A stretch of DNA of 64,000 bases, from contig NZ_PDCP01000033.1 of NCBI RefSeq assembly GCF_002553505.1, positions 1 through 64,000 on the forward strand, given 5' to 3'. The translations under genes were made by a program, and so were the position numbers. The notes beneath the pieces were generated by a model. The model worked only from the letters and a program-made list of their open reading frames with translations. It made no database searches and was not told the DNA's origin. Position 1 is the first letter of the stretch. Every line of letters begins with the position of its first letter. Shown piece by piece: positions 16,337-25,056 of this stretch. Origin of the DNA: Mycolicibacterium agri (GTDB lineage: Bacteria; Actinomycetota; Actinomycetes; Mycobacteriales; Mycobacteriaceae).

Positions 16337-17146
16337 ATGCCTGTGACGCAGCAGAAGACATGGCGTGCCGGTCGATTCTGGTGGGACTGCTCGTCGCCGG
16401 CCGGGACGGGGCTGTCCACCCTCCGCGCGCTGATTTTCGACCTCGACGCGCTGGCCGACGTGGAGTGCGAGGGCCATCGGCTGGCCTACAACGCCGCGTT
16501 CGCCGCGCACGGCCTGAGTTTCCAATGGTCGGTGACGCGCTACCGGCAGCTGCTGGCGCTGACCGATGAGCGGGCGCGCGTCTCGGCGGAACTGCGCAAG
16601 CGCGGTGTGTCCACCGAATCGGACGTGCTGACGCAACTGCTTGCCGACGACATCTACACGACGAAGTCGATGATGCTCGACGAGATGATCCTCGACGCCG
16701 ACCTTGCGCCGCGGCCTGGTCTCATCGACCTGGTCATGGACGCCTTCACATCGGGCGTCGACGTCGGAGTCGTCACAGGTGGCCAGCGAAGCTGGGCGGA
16801 GCCGTTGGTGCGACAACTGGTCGGCGACGGCGTCGTCGCGACAGTGGTGACCGCCGACGATGTCAAGAAACCCATGCCGGATCCCGAAGCATTCCGAACC
16901 GCACTGTGGGAGTTAGGGATACCCGCGGAGCACGCACTCGCCATCACGGGGTCGGCCTCGGGGTTGCGGGCCGCGACCTCCACGGGTCTGGCCACCGTGG
17001 TCATCACCGGAGACGGCGCGCCGTCGATTCCCGCCGCGCTGGCGGTACGGCCGGACTATGCAGGCGACGAACCGCTGCGGATCACCGACTGTCAACGGCT
17101 GCACCGCCGCTGGACCGCCGCCCGCAAGCCGGCCCACGCGGCCTAG
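16337..17146 (+). CDS. HAD-superfamily hydrolase (CbbY/phosphoglycolate-phosphatase type)
   Basis: 269 residues from ATG 16337. After a roughly 30-residue leader, motif I is IFDLDALADVE (DxD retained; the usual GT is replaced by AL). Motif II lies in VGVVTGG. Motif III/IV are KKPMPDPEAFRTAL and AITGSASGLRAATSTGL. The four-helix cap is ECEGHRLAYNAAFAAHGL onwards. It probably dephosphorylates a small sugar- or organic-acid phosphate. The weakened motif I and the S in place of the second acidic residue in motif IV make the activity uncertain. Confidence 0.78.
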   Translation: MPVTQQKTWRAGRFWWDCSSPAGTGLSTLRALIFDLDALADVECEGHRLAYNAAFAAHGLSFQWSVTRYRQLLALTDERARVSAELRKRGVSTESDVLTQLLADDIYTTKSMMLDEMILDADLAPRPGLIDLVMDAFTSGVDVGVVTGGQRSWAEPLVRQLVGDGVVATVVTADDVKKPMPDPEAFRTALWELGIPAEHALAITGSASGLRAATSTGLATVVITGDGAPSIPAALAVRPDYAGDEPLRITDCQRLHRRWTAARKPAHAA

Positions 17147-17171
17147 CGCGCCCAGACCTGCTCACACACGC

Positions 17172-17199
17172 CCGCCGATTCTGGAGTCGGCGGTCCCTT
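17172..17199 (+). terminator. Intrinsic terminator after the HAD gene
   Basis: Perfect 7-bp stem CCGCCGA (17172-17178) / TCGGCGG (17187-17193), 8-nt loop, followed by TCCCTTT. It lies 25 nt after the HAD stop. Confidence 0.6.
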
Positions 17200-17235
17200 T
17201 GCTGTCTGGAGACTAGCAATCTACCATCCAGAAAG

Positions 17236-17251
17236 TGTGAAATAGCTCACA
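17236..17251. promoter_or_regulatory. CRP-type operator upstream of a secreted protein gene
   Basis: TGTGA (17236-17240), 6 nt, TCACA (17247-17251): a perfect palindrome of the CRP/Rv3676 class, 110 bp before the GTG start at 17361. It suggests cAMP-dependent control of that gene. Confidence 0.65.
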
Positions 17252-17360
17252 TTTTTGCCGTCTTTGCTGGCGTGCGCACGCCCGGCTGTGTATTTCTTTC
17301 GTCATCTCGCGGTGGGTCCGCGCACATCCAACTGAACAGCGGGAATGCCGAGGAGTTCTC

Positions 17361-18230
17361 GTGAAACGATCAGGGGTATCTGTAATCAGTAGTGGTGCTG
17401 TGATCGCGGGTCTTGTCGGATCGATGCTGACCATGGCGCCAGTGGCAAACGCTGCCGAGCCTCTCGCCGAGATCAGGGGCACGGTCACCAAAGACCGAGT
17501 CGCGGCAGGTTGTGAGGAGATGAAATACAACCCGAAACTCCAGGACATCGCCTTCGCCGTGGCACAGATGATCCCGGCTCCCCAGCATGAGGTCGACGCC
17601 ATGATCGGGGCCTACAGGGGTGATGTGAGGACGTTCGTCGGCATGGGTGACCCGATGGCGGCCGCAGTCAACGACGCTTATCGAAAGGGCGCGGGACCTG
17701 CAATCACCGACTGCTACTGGACCGAGTACGGCGTGAGCTTCCTGCGCTACGAGGAGTTCGAAGAAGACTATGTCGGCATCGTTGTCGGCAGGCCAGGGGT
17801 GACGACGCCGCCGTCGGGTCCCGGCGCGCCGGGTGGAGGCGCCAAGCCACCCGAGCAGCAGGCGCCAGCCCCACCGCCACCGCCGGTGAAGTGTCCGCCT
17901 GGCGGTCCCAAGACCGAGGTCCCGGCCGGTGAGACGTGTCCGCCGCCGACAAACGCGATCCGGGTGACGTTCGACAGGGGAATCGGATTCTGGACCGTCA
18001 ACGTCAAGAACGAAGCGGGTATCGGAGGCAAGTGCACCTACCGGGCGACCAGCACTACCGGGTTGACCGGCGCCAGTAGGGATTTCGACATCGCGCCCAA
18101 CGGGACCGCAAGTTTTTCGGTGCCTGCGCCGTTGCCGCTCACCACGTACGAGGTGGTGACGTCCTGCACCGGCGAGTATGACGGCAAGCAGGTCGAGTTC
18201 GGCCGCGACGTTCAGACCGTGTCGCTGTAG
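17361..18230 (+). CDS. Secreted protein with Pro-rich linker, function unknown
   Basis: 289 residues, GTG start after a GAGGAG at about 17350. A signal peptide (KRSG, then a hydrophobic segment, ending VANA-AEP) suggests cleavage near residue 33. An N-terminal domain (about 35-145) is followed by a Pro/Gly linker (GVTTPPSGPGAPGGG, then PAPPPPPVKCPP). A C-terminal domain of about 90 residues (NAIRVTFDRGIGFWTVNVKN) has beta-sandwich character and paired cysteines. I do not recognise the family. A perfect CRP-type site is upstream, so it may respond to cAMP. Confidence 0.7.
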   Translation: MKRSGVSVISSGAVIAGLVGSMLTMAPVANAAEPLAEIRGTVTKDRVAAGCEEMKYNPKLQDIAFAVAQMIPAPQHEVDAMIGAYRGDVRTFVGMGDPMAAAVNDAYRKGAGPAITDCYWTEYGVSFLRYEEFEEDYVGIVVGRPGVTTPPSGPGAPGGGAKPPEQQAPAPPPPPVKCPPGGPKTEVPAGETCPPPTNAIRVTFDRGIGFWTVNVKNEAGIGGKCTYRATSTTGLTGASRDFDIAPNGTASFSVPAPLPLTTYEVVTSCTGEYDGKQVEFGRDVQTVSL

Positions 18231-18245
18231 CAGGGGAGTGAAAGC

Positions 18246-19121
18246 TCAACTGCCACGCAGCAGTTCGATGACGGCGCTGAAGTCCTTGTCGGCGTGGTCG
18301 GCGGCGAACTTCGCGTAGATCTCGGCGGCGTGGCTGCCCAGCGGCGCCGCCGAGCCCGTCGATTTCACCGCATCCATCGCCAGCCCGAGGTCCTTGTTCA
18401 TCAGCGCCGTCGCGAAGCCGGGTTTGAAAGCGTTGTTCGCCGGCGACGTCGGCACCGGGCCGGGCACCGGGCAGTTGGTGTGCACGGCCCAGCAGTTGCC
18501 GGTCGCGCCGGTGATCACGTCGAACAGCGCCTGCGCGGACAGGCCGAGCTTCTCGGCCAGCACGAAGGCCTCGCCGATGGCGATCTGCTGGACGGCCAAC
18601 ACCATGTTGTTGCACAGCTTCGCGGCCTGGCCGTTCCCGGAGCCGCCGCAGTGAATGATCTTGCTGGCCAGCGGTTCCAACACCGGGCGGGCGCGTGAGA
18701 CGGCTTCGTCCTCGCCGCCGACCATGAACGCCAGCGAGCCCGCGGTGGCGCCCTTCACGCCGCCGGACACCGGGGCGTCGAGTTGGGCCAAGCCGCGCTC
18801 GGTGGCGTGCTGGTGAATGTCGCGCGCGTCGGCCACCGAGATGGTCGACGTGTCGACGAACAGCGCGCCGGCCTTCGCGGCGGGCAGCACCTCGTCATAG
18901 CAGGCCTTGACGATCGCGCCGTTGGGCAGAGACGTGATCACCACCTCGGCGTCGGCCACCGCGGCCGCACCCGAGTCGAAGACCTTGACGCCCTTGGCTT
19001 CCGCCGCCGCCCTCAGGTCCGCGACCGGGTCGAATCCATGCACGGTGTGCCCGGCCGAGACGAGGTTGGCCGCCATCGGACCGCCCATGTTGCCCAACCC
19101 CAGAAACCCGATTGTCGACAT
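18246..19121 (-). CDS. mmsB: 3-hydroxyisobutyrate dehydrogenase
   Basis: 291 residues; oxidises 3-hydroxyisobutyrate to methylmalonate semialdehyde with NAD+ in valine degradation. NAD motif GFLGLGNMGGPMAANL, substrate motif LDAPVSGGVKGA, and the catalytic Lys in NGQAAKLCNNM are all present. It is last in the mmsA-fadE9-mmsB minus-strand operon, the same order as Rv0753c-Rv0752c-Rv0751c. It lies 12 nt after fadE9. Confidence 0.94.
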   Translation of the reverse strand: MSTIGFLGLGNMGGPMAANLVSAGHTVHGFDPVADLRAAAEAKGVKVFDSGAAAVADAEVVITSLPNGAIVKACYDEVLPAAKAGALFVDTSTISVADARDIHQHATERGLAQLDAPVSGGVKGATAGSLAFMVGGEDEAVSRARPVLEPLASKIIHCGGSGNGQAAKLCNNMVLAVQQIAIGEAFVLAEKLGLSAQALFDVITGATGNCWAVHTNCPVPGPVPTSPANNAFKPGFATALMNKDLGLAMDAVKSTGSAAPLGSHAAEIYAKFAADHADKDFSAVIELLRGS

Positions 19122-19133
19122 TGACCCTCCTGG

Positions 19134-20324
19134 TTATGAGGCGCGGGCGCGGGCCGCTGCTGCTGAGTTGCGGGCGCGACCCGCGGCAGCCCGACCGATG
19201 ACCACGCGCATGATTTCGTTGGTTCCCTCGAGGATTCGATGCACCCGCAGGTCGCGGACGATCTTCTCCAGGCCGTACTCGTTGAGATAACCGTATCCGC
19301 CGTGCAACTGCAGGGCCTGGTCGGCCACATCGAAGCAGGCGTCGGTGACGTAGCGTTTGGCCATCGCGCACAACTCGGCCTTGTCGGGATGGTCGTCGTC
19401 GAGAGCTTTGGCCGCCCGCCACAACAAAGTTCGCGATGTCTCCAATGCGGTCGCCATATCGGCGAGCTTGAACCGGATAGTGGGTTCGTCGAGCAGGGCG
19501 CCGCCGAAGGCCTCCCGGTCGGCCAGATAGCTTGCGGCCTTGTCGTATGCCGCCTGCGCGCCGCCGAGAGAGCATGCGGCGATGTTGATCCGGCCGCCGT
19601 TGAGCCCGTTCATCGCGATGGAGAACCCGGTGCCCTCACCCTCGGGGCCGCCGATCATCGCGTCGGCGGGCACCCGTGCGCCCTCGAAGATGACCTGGGC
19701 GGTGGGCTGGGCGTTCCAGCCCATCTTCTCCTCGTTGGCGCCGAAACTCAGTCCAGGAGTGCCCTTTTCGACGATGAACGCCGAAATACCGCGCGGGCCT
19801 TCGCCGCCGGTGCGGGCCATCACGATGTAGACGTCGGAGGCCCCGGCGCCAGAAATGAACTGTTTGACGCCGTCGAGCACGTAGAAGTCGCCGTCACGAA
19901 CCGCCTTGGTGCGCAACGCGCTGGCGTCGGATCCCGCGCCCGGCTCGGTCAGGCAGTAGCTGGCGATGGCCTCCATCGTCGCCAGCTTCGGCACCCACGT
20001 CTTGCGCTGCTCGCGGGTGCCGTAGGTGTCGACCATCCAGGCGCACATGTTGTGAATGGACAAAAAGGCCGCGACGGTGGGGTCGGCGGCGGCCAGCTGC
20101 TCGAAGATCCGGACCGCATCGACTCGGCGCAGGCCGCTGCCGCCGGCGTCCTCGCCGCAGTAGATCGCCGCCATCCCCAGTTTGGCGGCTTCACGCAGCT
20201 CCTCGACCGGGAAGTGATGCGTCTTGTCCCACTCCAAAGCGTTGGGGGCAAGGCGCTTTTCGGCGAACGCGGCCGCCGTCTCGGCGATCACGCGTTGGTC
20301 GTCGTCGAGGTCGAGGAACTGCAC
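19134..20324 (-). CDS. fadE9: Acyl-CoA dehydrogenase (isobutyryl-CoA dehydrogenase, FadE9-like)
   Basis: 396 residues, GTG start. It is a flavin acyl-CoA dehydrogenase: YCLTEPGAGSDASALRT and FISGAGASDVYIVMART bind flavin and substrate, and the C-terminal LEGTNEIMRVVIGRA holds the catalytic Glu region. The operon with mmsA and mmsB points to the isobutyryl-CoA to methacryloyl-CoA step of valine breakdown. The enoyl-CoA hydratase needed for the next step is not in this operon, and the echA fragment at 23011-23420 is decayed. It lies 18 nt after mmsA. Confidence 0.9.
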   Translation of the reverse strand: MQFLDLDDDQRVIAETAAAFAEKRLAPNALEWDKTHHFPVEELREAAKLGMAAIYCGEDAGGSGLRRVDAVRIFEQLAAADPTVAAFLSIHNMCAWMVDTYGTREQRKTWVPKLATMEAIASYCLTEPGAGSDASALRTKAVRDGDFYVLDGVKQFISGAGASDVYIVMARTGGEGPRGISAFIVEKGTPGLSFGANEEKMGWNAQPTAQVIFEGARVPADAMIGGPEGEGTGFSIAMNGLNGGRINIAACSLGGAQAAYDKAASYLADREAFGGALLDEPTIRFKLADMATALETSRTLLWRAAKALDDDHPDKAELCAMAKRYVTDACFDVADQALQLHGGYGYLNEYGLEKIVRDLRVHRILEGTNEIMRVVIGRAAAGRARNSAAAARARAS

Positions 20325-20342
20325 GAAACGTCGCTTCCGGTT

Positions 20343-21863
20343 CTATTTCATCGTCGGGATGGAGAACTCGGCGCCGTCCTTGATGCCGGACGGCCAGCGC
20401 TCCGTCACCGTCTTGGTCTTGGTGTAGAACAAGATCGAGTGCGGGCCGTGCTGGTTGAGGTCGCCGAAGCCGGACCGCTTCCAGCCGCCGAACGTGTGGT
20501 ATGCCACCGGAACCGGAATCGGAACGTTGACCCCGACCATGCCGACCTGCACGCGGGAGACGAAATCGCGTGCGGCATCGCCGTCGCGGGTGAAGATCGC
20601 GACACCGTTGCCGTACTCGTGCTCAGTGGGCAGGCGCAGCGCTTCTTCGTAGTCCTTGGCGCGCACCATGCACAACACCGGGCCGAAGATCTCGTCGGTG
20701 TAGATCGACATGTCGGTGGTGACGTGGTCGAACAGGGTCGGGCCGATGAAGAAGCCCTTCGAAAGGTCGGCCTCATCGAACGTCAACTCGTCGCTGGCGC
20801 GTTCGCGTCCGTCGACGACCGCTTCGGCACCCGCCTCGATGCCCTGGGCGATGTAGTCGCGCACCCGGTTAAGCGCAGCCTCGGTGACGAGCGGACCGTA
20901 GTCGGCCTTCGGGTCGAGGCTGTGCCCGACACGCAGCTGGTTGACCCGCTCGACGAGCCTGGCGCGCAACCGGTTTGCGGTCTCCTCGCCGACCGGCACC
21001 GCGACGCTGACGGCCATGCAGCGCTCGCCCGCGCTGCCGTAGCCGGCGCCGATCAACGCGTCGACGGCCTGATCGAGGTCGGCGTCGGGCATCACGATCA
21101 TGTGGTTCTTCGCACCGCCGAAGCACTGCGAACGCTTGCCGTGCGCGGCGGCGTTGGCGTAGATGTACTGCGCTATGTCGGAGCTGCCGACGAAGCCGAT
21201 GGCCTTGATGTCGGGATGCTCGAGGATCGCGTCGACGGCTTCCTTGTCGCCCTGCACAACCTGGAACACCCCCGGCGGCAGGCCGGCCTCGAGGAACAAC
21301 TCGGCGAGCCGCACCGGCACCGACGGGTCTCGCTCGGACGGCTTGAGGATGAACGCGTTGCCGCATGCCAGCGCCGGTCCGGCCTTCCACAGCGGGATCA
21401 TCGCCGGGAAGTTGAACGGCGTGATGCCTGCGACCACGCCGAGGGGCTGACGCAGGGAGTAGACGTCGATGCCGGGGCCGGCGCCCTCGGTGAACTCGCC
21501 CTTGAGCAGGTGCGGAATGCCGATCGCGAACTCGATGACTTCGATGCCCCGCTGAATGTCGCCCTTCGAGTCGGCGAGAGTCTTGCCGTGCTCGAGCGAC
21601 AGGAGCTCGGCCAGCTCATCGACATTGGCGTTGACCCGTTCGATGAATTTCATCAGCACACGGGCCCGGCGCTGCGGGTTCCAGGCAGCCCACTCCTTCT
21701 GAGCCTCAACCGCCGAGGACACCGCGGTGTCGACGTCGGCCCTGGTGGCCATCAATACCTGCGCCTGCACCTGGCCGGTATTCGGGTTCATCACGTCAGC
21801 GGTGCGGGTCGATGCGAGATTGCTACGGCGTCCGTCGATGAAGTGTGGAATTTGTGTGGTCAT
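20343..21863 (-). CDS. mmsA: Methylmalonate-semialdehyde dehydrogenase (CoA-acylating)
   Basis: 506 residues from ATG 21863 (MTTQIPHFIDG), preceded by GAAGGG; an upstream in-frame start at 21881 gives 512. It has the ALDH fold with catalytic Cys in GSAGERCMAVSVAV and the GGAKNHMIVMPDAD segment typical of CoA-acylating semialdehyde dehydrogenases, which lack the general-base Glu. It converts methylmalonate semialdehyde to propionyl-CoA with NAD+ and CoA. First gene of the valine operon. A TAGTAAGCGCT half-site of the kind bound by TetR regulators lies upstream near 21914, but I could not complete a palindrome. Confidence 0.94.
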   Translation of the reverse strand: MTTQIPHFIDGRRSNLASTRTADVMNPNTGQVQAQVLMATRADVDTAVSSAVEAQKEWAAWNPQRRARVLMKFIERVNANVDELAELLSLEHGKTLADSKGDIQRGIEVIEFAIGIPHLLKGEFTEGAGPGIDVYSLRQPLGVVAGITPFNFPAMIPLWKAGPALACGNAFILKPSERDPSVPVRLAELFLEAGLPPGVFQVVQGDKEAVDAILEHPDIKAIGFVGSSDIAQYIYANAAAHGKRSQCFGGAKNHMIVMPDADLDQAVDALIGAGYGSAGERCMAVSVAVPVGEETANRLRARLVERVNQLRVGHSLDPKADYGPLVTEAALNRVRDYIAQGIEAGAEAVVDGRERASDELTFDEADLSKGFFIGPTLFDHVTTDMSIYTDEIFGPVLCMVRAKDYEEALRLPTEHEYGNGVAIFTRDGDAARDFVSRVQVGMVGVNVPIPVPVAYHTFGGWKRSGFGDLNQHGPHSILFYTKTKTVTERWPSGIKDGAEFSIPTMK

Positions 21864-21968
21864 GAGCGTGCCCTTCGGCAAGAAATGCTGGTTGCGCTAG
21901 ATGCTTGGACATCCTAGTAAGCGCTCTTCGGCCTTGGCAAGGCGGTGTCAATTTTCTCGCTCAAGAGA

Positions 21969-22032
21969 GCGCCGAGCGTGCAATCCCTGTGATTTTTCGG
22001 GCGGATTTTCGCCAGGGATGCACGCTCGGCGC
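21969..22032. repeat. Long intergenic inverted repeat (hairpin)
   Basis: Left arm 21969-21989 and right arm 22013-22032 pair over 20 bases with one bulged A; the arm core is GCGCCGAGCGTGC. The 23-nt loop contains two TTTT(T)CG runs. It lies between the stop of the LLM gene (22064) and mmsA, so it may act as a terminator. Its size suggests a dispersed palindromic element. A diverged relative may be present at 51215-51279. Confidence 0.85.
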
Positions 22033-22063
22033 GGGGTGGAACGGATAGGGCGCGCGGGGCGAC

Positions 22064-22939
22064 TCAGCCGAGTTCGGCCAGCCGCGGGACCACCGGCGCG
22101 ATGGCGTCGATCCAGGCGGCGGGCTTGCCTCCCGGCGGCATGACGATCGCGGTCTGCACGCCCAGCTTGGCGTAATCGGCCATCTCACGGACGAAGTCGT
22201 CGTGGGTGTCGGGTGTCAGGGAACCTCGATTGGCCACGACGGTGACGCGGATGTCGTCGTAATCGCGTCCGACGTCGTCGCAGTGCCGCCGCAGCACGTC
22301 GAGTTTGTGCTCGACCTCCTCCGGCGTGGTGGCGAACAGGTTGCAGGCGTCGCCGTACTGCGCCACCAGCCTCAGCGTCTTGCGTTCGCCACCGCCGCCG
22401 ATCAGCACCTTCGGCCGGTTGATGGGCTGCGGCAAACACAACGTCTCGGCCAGCTGATAGTGCTTGCCCTCGTACGGGCCGTTGTTATCGGGGTCCCACA
22501 TCTGGTTGCAGATCTGCACCGCCTCCTCGAGACGCTCGAAGCGCTCCGCCAACGGCGGATACGGAACGCCGAGGCCGCGGTGTTCGCGTTCGAACCACGC
22601 CGCGCCGATGCCGAGCACTGCACGACCGCCCGACAGCACATCCAGCGTGGTGACGATCTTGGCCAGCACGCCGGGGTGGCGGTAGGTGACGCCGGTTACG
22701 AGCAGGCCGACGCTCACCGTCGACGTGTGCGCGGCCAGATAACCCAGGGTGGTGTAGCCCTCGAGCATGTTCGACTCGGCGGGCAGGCCGGTGGGTTCGA
22801 TCTGGAAGAAGTGGTCCATGAAGGACAGCCAGGTCGCGCCGGAGGCCTCCGCGGCTTCACCGACTCTGGCCAGTTCACCTGCGATGGCGGGGGTCCCGCC
22901 GTCGATCTCGAATACGGGCACGTGATATCCAAGGTCCAT
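22064..22939 (-). CDS. LLM-class F420-dependent oxidoreductase
   Basis: 291 residues, luciferase-like TIM barrel. Typical segments are GATWLSFMDHFFQ, VSVGLLVTGVTYRHPGVLAK, LDVLSGGRAVLGIGAAWFEREH and PKVLIGGGGERKTLRLVAQYGD. In mycobacteria this family mostly uses coenzyme F420; the substrate is unknown. It is more distant from the two Rv3463-type genes at 25057-26776. It is last in the minus-strand run that starts near 30 kb. Confidence 0.88.
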   Translation of the reverse strand: MDLGYHVPVFEIDGGTPAIAGELARVGEAAEASGATWLSFMDHFFQIEPTGLPAESNMLEGYTTLGYLAAHTSTVSVGLLVTGVTYRHPGVLAKIVTTLDVLSGGRAVLGIGAAWFEREHRGLGVPYPPLAERFERLEEAVQICNQMWDPDNNGPYEGKHYQLAETLCLPQPINRPKVLIGGGGERKTLRLVAQYGDACNLFATTPEEVEHKLDVLRRHCDDVGRDYDDIRVTVVANRGSLTPDTHDDFVREMADYAKLGVQTAIVMPPGGKPAAWIDAIAPVVPRLAELG

Positions 22940-23010
22940 ATCTGCCTCAAGGCTGCCGCAGCTTGCGGCATTCCTTGAAAATTCATCCGCCGTGGCAGTT
23001 CATGTGAAAT

Positions 23011-23420
23011 TCATAGAAACGAGTGGCCGCCGAGCAGGAACTCGTCGAAGACGCGGTCGTGTTCGACTGCAAGGCTTCATCGAAGCTGACCCCCGCATTG
23101 GACACCAGGTAGCGCTTGGAGGCCTCGAGCGCGGGCTGCGGAGCCTCGGCGATCACCCGACCGGTGGCCATCGCCTCGTCCTCGAGACGGTCGGCCTCGA
23201 CGACGGCGTTGACCAGACCGATCCGGTGCGCCTCCGCCGCTTCGACACGCCTACCGGCCGCCGCGGTCAGCACGACGACGCGGACGCCGTCGTTGCTCGC
23301 CCAATCCTCGAGCGTGTCGCTGATCGCGTCACGCATCGCGATCGACAGGGCATTGCGACGGTCGGGTCGGTCGAGTCGCAGCGTGGCGATCCCGTCAGGA
23401 TGGATTTCTGCCACCACCAT
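23011..23420 (-). pseudogene. Enoyl-CoA hydratase remnant (internal deletion plus frameshift)
   Basis: The N-terminus (LRLDRPDRRNALSIAMRDAI, then DGVRVVVLTAA) is a crotonase start. It then jumps directly to GRRVEAAEAHRIGLVNAVV, a segment about 100 residues further on in a normal protein, so the oxyanion-hole region is missing. Near 23055 the frame is lost again: the uninterrupted frame gives unrelated SNTTASSTSSCSAA, while the +1 frame gives VEHDRVFDEFLLGGHSFL and a stop at 23011, the expected ending. It is non-functional as an enoyl-CoA hydratase. Confidence 0.8.
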
Positions 23421-23438
23421 GGTGGCAACCTACTCGGA

Positions 23439-24041
23439 TCAGGCGTGGCGGCGTAGATCCTCGACAAACCGCTTGGTGTCCTCCCACGTCGGCAGCAGGC
23501 CGGCGGCCCTGACCTCGTCGAGGGTGGGCGCCTCGGCGTCGCGGCCGGACAGCCTGTGCTCGGCGCTCGGCCATTCGATGTTCAACGCAGGGTCGGTCGC
23601 GCGGATGGTGTGCTCGCGGGTCGGGTTGTATGTCGCCGAGCAGAGGTAGGTGACGGTCGAATCATCTTCGAGCGCAAGGAATCCGTGAGCCAGGCCCTCG
23701 CAGATGTAGATCGCGCGGCGGCTCTTGTCGTCCAGCAGCACCGAGTCCCACTGCCCGAAAGTCGGTGAGCCGACCCGGATGTCGACGGCCACGTCGAACA
23801 CCGCGCCGCGCAGGCAGGTCACGTACTTGGCCTGGCTCGGCGGTAGCTGCGCGAAGTGCAGCCCGCGCAGCACACCCGCGGCCGACACCGAGCAGTTGGC
23901 CTGGCGCAGGTCGAACCGGTGCCCGGTGAATTCGGTGAACTCCGGATCGCTGAACCATTCGTAGAACACGCCGCGGTCGTCGGTGTGCTGTTTCGGCGTG
24001 ATCTCCCATGCGCCGGGGACGGCGAGTTCGCGAACTGTCAT
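23439..24041 (-). CDS. rmlC: dTDP-4-dehydrorhamnose 3,5-epimerase
   Basis: 200 residues, cupin fold. Catalytic His lies in GVLRGLHFAQLPPSQAK; the second conserved part is DIRVGSPTFGQW and the Tyr region VTYLCSATYNP. It epimerises dTDP-4-keto-6-deoxyglucose, the third step to dTDP-rhamnose, which links arabinogalactan to peptidoglycan and is essential in mycobacteria. It follows rmlB by 1 nt, the same pair as Rv3464-Rv3465. Confidence 0.96.
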   Translation of the reverse strand: MTVRELAVPGAWEITPKQHTDDRGVFYEWFSDPEFTEFTGHRFDLRQANCSVSAAGVLRGLHFAQLPPSQAKYVTCLRGAVFDVAVDIRVGSPTFGQWDSVLLDDKSRRAIYICEGLAHGFLALEDDSTVTYLCSATYNPTREHTIRATDPALNIEWPSAEHRLSGRDAEAPTLDEVRAAGLLPTWEDTKRFVEDLRRHA

Positions 24042-24042
24042 C

Positions 24043-25029
24043 TCACTGACCGCGCTTTTCGTACACCGCTTCGACCTGTTCTTTCAATGGGCCCCACCAT
24101 GACTCGTTGTTGCGGTACCAGTCGATGGTTGCGCGCAGCCCGTCCTCGAAGTCGGTGTGCTTGGGCTCCCAGCCGAGCTCGTCGCGCAGCGTTGACGGGT
24201 CGATGGCGTACCGCAGATCATGGCCGGCGCGGTCGACGACGTGGTCGAAGTCGTCGGGGTCACGGCCCATCAGGGTGAGGATCGTCCGCATCACCGACAG
24301 ATTGTCTCGTTCGCCTTCCGCCCCAATCAGATACGTGCGGCCGATCTCGCCGTCGAGCAGAATCCTCCACACGGCGCTGTTGTGGTCGTCGACGTGAATC
24401 CAGTCGCGCACGTTGGCGCCGGTGCCGTAGAGCTTCGGCCGTCGACCGGTCAGCACGTTGGTGATCTGGCGGGGGATGAACTTCTCCACGTGTTGGTACG
24501 GCCCGTAGTTGTTCGAGCAGTTCGAGATCGTCGCCCGCACACCGTAAGAGCGCACCCACGCCCGCACCAGCATGTCGGCGGCCGCCTTCGTCGACGAGTA
24601 CGGGCTGGACGGGTTGTAGGCGGTGCCTTCGGTGAAGCGGCGCGGCTCGTCGAGTTCGAGGTCGCCGTACACCTCGTCGGTGGAGATGTGGTGCAGCCGC
24701 ACCCCGTGCTGCCGCACCGCCTCCAGCACGGTGTAGGTGCCGATCACGTTGGTGTGCAGGAACGGTTCTGGGTCGGCCAGCGCGTTGTCGACGTGGGTTT
24801 CGGCGGCAAAGTGAACGACCGCGTCGGATTCGGCGACGAGGCGGTTCACCAGTTCGGCGTCGCCGACATCGCCCTGGATCAACCGGATGTCGTCTTCGAC
24901 GGGCGCCAGCGACTCGCGGCTGCCGGCGTAGGTCAGCGCGTCCAGCACCGTCACCGAGTGCTCGGCCACCGCGCCGTGCACGAAATTGGCGCCGATGAAC
25001 CCGGCCCCGCCGGTGACAAGCAACCGCAT
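24043..25029 (-). CDS. rmlB: dTDP-glucose 4,6-dehydratase
   Basis: 328 residues, extended SDR. Rossmann motif VTGGAGFIGANF; active-site triad region HISTDEVYGDL and YSSTKAAADMLV (Tyr-x3-Lys); sugar-nucleotide segment NCSNNYGPYQHVEKFIPR. It converts dTDP-glucose to dTDP-4-keto-6-deoxyglucose for dTDP-rhamnose synthesis. Coupled to rmlC on the minus strand and preceded, 27 nt away, by an LLM oxidoreductase. Confidence 0.97.
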   Translation of the reverse strand: MRLLVTGGAGFIGANFVHGAVAEHSVTVLDALTYAGSRESLAPVEDDIRLIQGDVGDAELVNRLVAESDAVVHFAAETHVDNALADPEPFLHTNVIGTYTVLEAVRQHGVRLHHISTDEVYGDLELDEPRRFTEGTAYNPSSPYSSTKAAADMLVRAWVRSYGVRATISNCSNNYGPYQHVEKFIPRQITNVLTGRRPKLYGTGANVRDWIHVDDHNSAVWRILLDGEIGRTYLIGAEGERDNLSVMRTILTLMGRDPDDFDHVVDRAGHDLRYAIDPSTLRDELGWEPKHTDFEDGLRATIDWYRNNESWWGPLKEQVEAVYEKRGQ

Positions 25030-25056
25030 GGCCCTACCGTAACGGTCGGGCCGGCG

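Noticed and set aside
19239..21917. An 892-codon open frame on the plus strand across the mms operon
   Set aside because: It is antisense to three well-supported genes (mmsB, fadE9, mmsA); long antisense frames are common in GC-rich DNA, and its sequence is rich in Arg/Gly/His/Val without domain motifs.
21905..21925. A complete TetR-type operator in front of mmsA
   Set aside because: Only one half-site (TAGTAAGCGCT) is present; the symmetrical half is not found.
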